Translations under genes and position numbers: made by a program
In this document: positions 57,372 to 64,000 of the stretch, piece by piece
Numbering within the stretch: position 1 is the first letter of the stretch
Layout of the letters: every line of letters starts with the position of its first letter
Assembly (NCBI RefSeq): GCF_001429045.1
Contig: NZ_LMHY01000026.1
Span: 62,001-126,000, forward strand
DNA length: 64,000 nucleotides
Direction: 5' to 3'
Source of the DNA: Pseudomonas sp. Root71
GTDB taxonomy: Bacteria > Pseudomonadota > Gammaproteobacteria > Pseudomonadales > Pseudomonadaceae
The notes under the pieces: model-generated
The model's database searches: none
Seen by the model: the letters and a program-made list of their open reading frames with translations, nothing else
What the model was told of the DNA's origin: nothing

Positions 57372-58991
57372 TCATGCCGCCGCTATGTCATTGGGCTCGA
57401 AACTGTCGGCCCGGGCCATCTGCCACATCCGCGAGTAGAACTCGCCGTTCACTTCGCCAGTCAGCAATTCCCCCGGTTTGAGGAACACGTGCAACTGCGA
57501 GAACAATTTGATCTCGGTCGCCGACATGCGTCGCACCAGATGCTTGGCTGACAGCTGTGACGGGTGTTCGAGGCCGGCGGCGGCGAGCATTTCCGCCAGG
57601 GCCTTGAGGGTGTTGCGGTGGAAGTTGAACACGCGCTGGGCCTTGTCCGGAACCACCAGCGCGCGCTGGCGCAGGGTGTCCTGGGTGGCGACGCCGGTCG
57701 GGCATTTATTGGTGTGGCAGCTCTGCGACTGAATGCAGCCGATGGCGAACATGAAACCGCGCGCCGAGTTGGCCCAGTCGGCGCCGATGGCCAGCACGCT
57801 GGCGATGTCGAAGGCGCTGACGATCTTGCCGCTGGCGCCGAGCTTGATCTTGTCCCGCAGGTTCAGGCCCACCAGGGTGTTGTGCACGAACAGCAGGCCT
57901 TCGCGCATCGGCACGCCGATGTGGTCGGTGAACTCCACGGGCGCGGCGCCGGTGCCGCCTTCCTTGCCGTCGACGACGATGAAGTCCGGGAGGATGCCCG
58001 TCTCCAGCATGGCCTTGGCGATGCCCATGAACTCCCACGGATGGCCGAGGCAGAACTTGAAGCCCACCGGTTTGCCGCCGGACAATTCACGCAGTTGCGC
58101 GATGAAATGCATCATTTCAATCGGCGTGGAAAACGCAGTGTGGCGCGACGGTGACACGCAGTCCTCGCCCATCAGGATGCCGCGGGTTTCAGCGATTTCC
58201 CGGGTGACCTTGTGCTTGGGCAGGATGCCGCCGTGGCCGGGCTTGGCGCCCTGGCTCATCTTGATTTCGATCATCCGTACCTGCGGCGTCCGGGCTTGCG
58301 CCGCAAAGCGTTCCGGGTCGAAACGGCCGTCGCTGGTGCGGCAACCGAAGTAACCGCTGCCCAGTTCCCAGGTCAGGTCGCCACCGTTTTCCCGGTGATA
58401 GGGGCTGATGCTGCCTTCGCCGGTGTCATGGGCGAAGTTGCCGAGCTTGGCACCCTGGTTCAGCGCGCGGATGGCGTTGGCGCTGAGGGAGCCGAAACTC
58501 ATGGCCGAGATATTGAACACTGACGCCGAATACGGCTGGGTGCACTGCGGGCCGCCGACGGTGACGCGGAAACTGCTCGGGTCGCTCAAGGGCGCGGGGC
58601 GCATGGAGTGGCCGATGAATTCGAAACCCGACTGATACACGTCAATCAGCGTGCCGAAGGGTTTGTCGGCGGTTTCATTCTTGGCCCGGGAATAGACCAG
58701 CGAGCGCTGGGCCCGGGAGAAGGGCAGGGCGTCGCTGTCGGATTCGAGCAGGTACTGGCGGATCTCCGGGCGGATGCCTTCGACCAGGTAGCGGATATTG
58801 CCGAGGATCGGGTAATTGCGGCGCACTGCGTGGGGGCTTTGCAGCAGATCGAACACACCGATCAGGCTGAGGACAGCCGTGACGGCGGTGATCGGCCAGA
58901 GCCAGTCATAGTCAAGAAAAGGCAGGCTGGCGAGGGTGAATATCACGCAGGCGGCAAAGAAGGCGTAGCGGCTCAGGAGTGACAGGCTCAT
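57372..58991 (-). CDS. FMN-binding glutamate synthase family protein
   Basis: A 539-residue protein with two N-terminal hydrophobic segments (FFAACVIFTLASLPFL; WLWPITAVTAVLSLIGVFDLL) ahead of a glutamate-synthase-like barrel. FMN and substrate residues include SAMSFGSLSANAIRALN and KMSQGAKPGHGGILP. The Cys cluster CIQSQSCHTNKCPTG is the 3Fe-4S motif. It lacks the glutaminase domain of GltB, so the electron donor and substrate are unknown. It is membrane-anchored. Confidence 0.88.
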   Translation of the reverse strand: MSLSLLSRYAFFAACVIFTLASLPFLDYDWLWPITAVTAVLSLIGVFDLLQSPHAVRRNYPILGNIRYLVEGIRPEIRQYLLESDSDALPFSRAQRSLVYSRAKNETADKPFGTLIDVYQSGFEFIGHSMRPAPLSDPSSFRVTVGGPQCTQPYSASVFNISAMSFGSLSANAIRALNQGAKLGNFAHDTGEGSISPYHRENGGDLTWELGSGYFGCRTSDGRFDPERFAAQARTPQVRMIEIKMSQGAKPGHGGILPKHKVTREIAETRGILMGEDCVSPSRHTAFSTPIEMMHFIAQLRELSGGKPVGFKFCLGHPWEFMGIAKAMLETGILPDFIVVDGKEGGTGAAPVEFTDHIGVPMREGLLFVHNTLVGLNLRDKIKLGASGKIVSAFDIASVLAIGADWANSARGFMFAIGCIQSQSCHTNKCPTGVATQDTLRQRALVVPDKAQRVFNFHRNTLKALAEMLAAAGLEHPSQLSAKHLVRRMSATEIKLFSQLHVFLKPGELLTGEVNGEFYSRMWQMARADSFEPNDIAAA

Positions 58992-59020
58992 ACGGTTTCC
59001 TTGGGTTCGGACTCGAGTTT

Positions 59021-59093
59021 AAAGATCGCAGCCTTCGGCAGCTCCTACAGGGAATGCGATCCATGTAGGAGCCGCCGAAGGCTGCGATCTTTT
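59021..59093. repeat. REP doublet (family 1)
   Basis: Inverted copies of GATCGCAGCCTTCGGCAGCT lie between the synthase-like gene and the LuxR gene; the end of the right arm abuts the stop codon of the LuxR gene. Confidence 0.85.
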
Positions 59094-59893
59094 CAGGCAT
59101 TTTGTGCCTGGAGAAAAATCGAAAACAGCTCGGACTGGGATTTGATCCCCAGCTTGCTGTACATGTGTTTCTTGTGGACTTTCACGGTTTCGACAGAGAT
59201 TTCCAGCTTACGGGCGATTTCTTTACTGGAGCAACCGCTGAGCATCAAACGCCCGACATCCAGCTCCCGGGCCGTCAACTGCGCGCCTTTGAGCTGCTGC
59301 ACCGAGGCTTCCAGCTGTACCCGCCAGTCGGCGTGTGGCGGTGCGGGGGCCAGGGCCACGGCTTCGTTGATGTCGTAGGGTAGACGCTGGCGCAACAGGC
59401 CGAGCACCCACGGCTGGATCAACGACAACAAGGCGATCTGCTGGCCGCTGAAGCGCTGCTTGCTACCCAGTGACAGGCACAGCGTGCGGTCGCCTTCGAG
59501 CTGGCAATTGAACTGGATTTCATCGGCCACCACATTCAGGCGAAAGTAGCGCTGGTAATACTCGGTCAGTTCGAAGTGCTCCGGGGCTACTTCCGACAGA
59601 CGATAAAGCCCGGTGCGCGACTGCTCGCGGCAGGCGATGTAGAAGGGGTCGAGCAGGTACAGGCCGCGCAGGTAGTCCTGGAACAACTGGTCGGGGCTGC
59701 CGTCTTCGCCGGGGCATTCGGCGAACACTTGCGGGCGCTGATCGGCACTGAAAAGCAGCGCCACCCAGCTGTCGAAGGGTACGTACTGGTCCAGCAGGCG
59801 TACAAGCCGGGTCCAGAAATTGGGCTTGTCCAGGGCGTCGATCAGTTGCCCCACCGAGCGGTGCCAGGCGATGTCGTCCAACGAGAGTGTCAT
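59093..59893 (-). CDS. LuxR-family transcriptional regulator
   Basis: A 266-residue regulator. The N-terminal part is a sensory domain of unrecognised type. The C-terminal HTH reads LTARELDVGRLMLSGCSSKEIARKLEISVETVKVHKKHMYSKLGI. No autoinducer-binding domain is evident, so it may be a solo regulator. It is divergent from the nitrilase gene with 124 bases between the starts and may control that operon. Confidence 0.88.
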   Translation of the reverse strand: MTLSLDDIAWHRSVGQLIDALDKPNFWTRLVRLLDQYVPFDSWVALLFSADQRPQVFAECPGEDGSPDQLFQDYLRGLYLLDPFYIACREQSRTGLYRLSEVAPEHFELTEYYQRYFRLNVVADEIQFNCQLEGDRTLCLSLGSKQRFSGQQIALLSLIQPWVLGLLRQRLPYDINEAVALAPAPPHADWRVQLEASVQQLKGAQLTARELDVGRLMLSGCSSKEIARKLEISVETVKVHKKHMYSKLGIKSQSELFSIFLQAQNA

Positions 59894-60017
59894 GCATCTA
59901 CCCCTATCGTGTTACCCCAGCGGCGTGATTCCCCGCCCGGTTGCTTGGTGCGCATACTGGCGCACAGACACCGACCGGGCAATCTTTCTGCCGCCCGGCC
60001 CATGACAAGGAATACCC

Positions 60018-60839
60018 ATGAAGGTCGAACTCGCCCAATTGGCAGGCCGTGACAACGACACGGCCTACAACCTCGAACGCACTCTGGCGGCGATGGCTGC
60101 GTGTGCAGCCGATACGCAACTGATCCTGTTCCCCGAAGGCCACTTGATGGGCTTCCCTTCGGCCGAGTCCGTGGCCGAGGTGGCCGAACCACTGGACGGC
60201 CCGTCCGTCAGCGCGGTAATCGCCGCCGCCCGCCAGCGCAATATCGGCGTGGCCATCGGCATGGCCGAGAACGACAACGGCCGCTTCTACAACACCACGC
60301 TGTTGATCACCCCTGAAGGCATCGCGCTGAAGTACCGCAAGACTCACTTGTGGGCCTCGGATCGCGGCGTCTACGAGGCGGGCGATCGCTACGCCACCTG
60401 CCTGTGGAACGGCGTGCGCGTGGGCCTGCTGATTTGCTACGACATCGAATTCCCCGAAAGCGCCCGTGCCCTGGCGCAACTGGGGGCCGAACTGTTGATC
60501 GTCACCAACGGCAACATGGACCCCTACGGCCCGACCCACCGCACCGCGATCATGGCCCGCGCCCAGGAAAACCAGGCGTTTGCGCTGATGGTCAACCGGG
60601 TGGAAGAGGGTGACGGTGGTTTGCTGTTTGCCGGCGGCAGCGCATTGGTCGATCCAATGGGCACCTTGTTGTTCGAAGCCGGACGCGAGGAAGGGCAGTT
60701 TGCGGTCGAGTTGGACCTGAACCAGCTGACGGCGGCACGCCAGGATTACCGTTATCTGGATGATCAGCGGCTGAGGTTGCCGGGGGAGGTGGTTGAGCAG
60801 GCGGGTGGGCTGCGGGAGCTGCTGATTCCTTCGAACTGA
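60018..60839 (+). CDS. Carbon-nitrogen hydrolase (nitrilase superfamily)
   Basis: A 273-residue amidase/nitrilase-type hydrolase with an intact triad: Glu40 (LFPEGH), Lys108 (YRKTH) and Cys140 (LLICYDIEFPE). Relatives include N-carbamoylputrescine amidase and omega-amidase. A putrescine-type permease gene follows after a REP doublet, which hints at amine metabolism; the substrate is not certain. Confidence 0.9.
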   Translation: MKVELAQLAGRDNDTAYNLERTLAAMAACAADTQLILFPEGHLMGFPSAESVAEVAEPLDGPSVSAVIAAARQRNIGVAIGMAENDNGRFYNTTLLITPEGIALKYRKTHLWASDRGVYEAGDRYATCLWNGVRVGLLICYDIEFPESARALAQLGAELLIVTNGNMDPYGPTHRTAIMARAQENQAFALMVNRVEEGDGGLLFAGGSALVDPMGTLLFEAGREEGQFAVELDLNQLTAARQDYRYLDDQRLRLPGEVVEQAGGLRELLIPSN

Positions 60840-60844
60840 ACATC

Positions 60845-60920
60845 AAAAGATCGCAGCCTTCGGCAGCTCCTACAGGTAAATGCGTTCGGCGTAGGAGCTG
60901 CCGAAGGCTGCGATCTTTTC
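60845..60920. repeat. REP doublet (family 1)
   Basis: Inverted copies of GATCGCAGCCTTCGGCAGCT lie between the nitrilase and permease genes. Confidence 0.85.
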
Positions 60921-61024
60921 AGGCTTTCAACTGGATTCAACGCCAAAGAACAACAACGCAACACCCGTAATTTGCGCCGAACTCGGCTCTGCCATAAATC
61001 CAATAAAATCCGGAGTAGTCGCTC

Positions 61025-62350
61025 ATGGCTCGTTTGCAACGCACCCTGTCACTAGGGTCGGTGGTGCTGTTTGGCATCGCCTACATGACGCCGATCATTG
61101 TGCTCGGCACCTTTGGCATCCTCGCCCAATCCACCGCCGGCATGGTGCCGGCCGCGTACCTCGCGGCGCTGGTGGCGATGTTCTTTACCGCCATGAGCTA
61201 CGGGCGCATGGCCTCGGCGTTCCCGGTGGCCGGCTCGGCCTACAGCTACGTGCGCAAGGCCATCAGCCCGAAGCTCGGGTTCATCGCCGGTTGGGCGGTG
61301 CTGCTCGATTACCTGTTCCTGCCCATGGCGATCTGGCTGATCGGCGCGGCTTACCTCAACTCCGCATTCCCGGCGGTGCCGCAGTGGATCTGGGTACTGG
61401 CGTTCATCGGCATCACCAGCGCGATCAACATCGTCGGCCTGAAACTAGCCAACGGCATCAATGCCTTGCTAATGCTGGTGCAGTTTCTGGTACTGATCGC
61501 CTTCGTCGCACTGTGCGTGCATTACGTCGGCGGTGATGCAAGCACGCCGTTGTGGTCGATCAAACCGTTCTTCAATGGCGACATGCAGATGCCGCTGATC
61601 ATGAGCGGCGCGGCCATCGCCTGTTACTCGTTCCTGGGCTTCGACGCGGTCAGCACCCTGACCGAGGAAACCCGTGATCCACGCCGCACCATTCCCCGGG
61701 CGATCATGCTGATCACCCTGATCGGCGGGCTGATTTTCGTCGGTGTGTCGTACTTCGTGCAGGTCGCCCATCCGTCGTTCCAGTTCGACAGCGTCGACTC
61801 GGCGGCCTATGAAATTGCCCGCAACATCGGTGGCGACCTGTTCGTCTCGATCTTCCTGATCGGCCTGATCGTCGGCCAGTTCGCCTCGGGCCTGTCGGCC
61901 CAGGCCAGCGGTTCGCGGCTGCTGTACGCCATGGGCCGCGACGGCGTGTTGCCGAAGTCGTTTTTCGGCACCTTGCACGAACGCTTCGGCACGCCGATCA
62001 ACAGCATCCTGCTGTGCGCGGTGGTGGCGTTGCTGGCACTGAAACTGGACGTCACCACCTCGACCTCGTTCATCAACTTCGGCGCGTTCCTGGCGTTCAG
62101 CCTGGTGAACCTGTCGGTGATCTTCCATTACTGGATCGGTGGCGAAAACAAAGGTCTGCGCGAGTTCGTGTTGTTCCTGCTGTTCCCGTTCATCGGCCTG
62201 GCAGCGGATTTGTGGCTGATGGTCAGCCTCGATCACCTGGCGATTTACCTGGGCTTGAGCTGGCTGGCAATCGGCGTGATGTACTTGGCGGTGCTGACCG
62301 GCGGGTTCCGTCGGCAGCCGCCGGAGATGGACTTCCAGGAAGCGCTCTGA
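61025..62350 (+). CDS. APC-family permease, PuuP-like
   Basis: A 441-residue inner-membrane transporter with about twelve helices. Motifs are SYSYV-type SAYSYVRKAISPKLGFIAGW and GFDAVSTLTEETRDPRRTIPRAI, similar to putrescine importers PuuP/PlaP. Together with the nitrilase it suggests uptake and hydrolysis of an amine or amide. Substrate not proven. Confidence 0.88.
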   Translation: MARLQRTLSLGSVVLFGIAYMTPIIVLGTFGILAQSTAGMVPAAYLAALVAMFFTAMSYGRMASAFPVAGSAYSYVRKAISPKLGFIAGWAVLLDYLFLPMAIWLIGAAYLNSAFPAVPQWIWVLAFIGITSAINIVGLKLANGINALLMLVQFLVLIAFVALCVHYVGGDASTPLWSIKPFFNGDMQMPLIMSGAAIACYSFLGFDAVSTLTEETRDPRRTIPRAIMLITLIGGLIFVGVSYFVQVAHPSFQFDSVDSAAYEIARNIGGDLFVSIFLIGLIVGQFASGLSAQASGSRLLYAMGRDGVLPKSFFGTLHERFGTPINSILLCAVVALLALKLDVTTSTSFINFGAFLAFSLVNLSVIFHYWIGGENKGLREFVLFLLFPFIGLAADLWLMVSLDHLAIYLGLSWLAIGVMYLAVLTGGFRRQPPEMDFQEAL

Positions 62351-62357
62351 GGCGCCG

Positions 62358-63760
<1,403 letters not shown>

Positions 63761-63764
<4 letters not shown>

Positions 63765-64000
63765 GCGTTCTCCGTTACGGTGATCAGCGGTATCTGCAAG
63801 GTAAACAACGCGCCAAGGCCGGGGCCGTCGCTGTGGGCGGTGAGGTGGCCATTCATCTCGATGGCCGCCAGCGCGCAGCTGTGCAGGCCGAAACCATGAC
63901 CTTCCTTGCGGGTGGTGAAACCGTGGGCAAAGATCCGCGTCATGTTTTCCGGGGCGATACCTTCGCCATCATCCCTGACGCTGATTTCCAGGAAAGTGTC
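63761..64000 (-). CDS. Sensor histidine kinase, 3' part
   Basis: The gene continues past the right edge. The 79 visible C-terminal residues form the ATP-binding lid of a histidine kinase: VRDDGEGIAPENMTRIFAHGF, then EGHGFGLHSCALAAIEMNGHL, and ending LITVTENA. The gene is translationally coupled to the REC-HK gene and is its probable upstream partner. Confidence 0.88.

Overview
The window is a piece of a Pseudomonas chromosome, most likely from the P. fluorescens group. The evidence is the high-GC coding sequence, the guaB-guaA / tadA / cmoAB / icp-asrA gene content, the PQQ glucose dehydrogenase with an OprB porin, and at least ten paired REP-type inverted repeats of three families between core genes. 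The end of purT opens the window and a truncated sensor kinase closes it.

Region 1 (1-4735) is core purine metabolism: purT (partial), a small zinc-ribbon protein, guaB and guaA. Region 2 (about 4724-19016) is a 14.3 kb integrated element that uses the last codons of guaA as its attachment site. A 13-bp direct repeat (4724-4736 and 19004-19016) marks the ends. A tyrosine integrase lies next to attL, and a short integrase-arm-like motif occurs near both ends. The backbone looks plasmid-derived: AlpA, a RepA-type initiator followed by four 21-bp-spaced iterons, and an IncP/RP4-type oriT with traJ but no relaxase. The cargo looks like anti-phage defence: an EcoRI-family DNA methylase with a DUF262-HNH protein, a nucleotidyl-cyclase-like protein, an XPD/DinG-like helicase fused to a PD-(D/E)XK nuclease, and a DUF6236 membrane protein. 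Two cargo blocks are bracketed by inverted copies of an array with a 23-bp period (TGACCA-N5-TTGCAT-N6), the least expected structure in the window.

Region 3 (19095-32389) holds a large membrane-targeted toxin-like protein, a multicopper oxidase with tadA, the tRNA wobble-modification pair cmoA-cmoB, a lysoplasmalogenase-like protein, the chagasin-like inhibitor icp, the Lon-type protease asrA with a convincing RpoH promoter, and gcd. Region 4 (32604-36712) has a carbohydrate porin, VF530 and Pr6Pr small proteins, and a PadR regulator with a siderophore-interacting protein below a perfect palindrome. Region 5 (37219-47701) is an alpha-class (CS1-type) chaperone-usher fimbrial operon, whose last subunit gene is frameshifted, followed convergently by a 1551-residue NEL-type E3 ubiquitin ligase.

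Region 6 (47873-64000) has a class A penicillin-binding protein, an amino acid permease, an OpgC-like membrane protein whose tail is encoded by a REP element, a gtrA-gtrB-gtr(II-like) glucosylation cassette, a glutamate-synthase-like FMN protein, a LuxR regulator divergent from a nitrilase and a permease, and two overlapping two-component genes.
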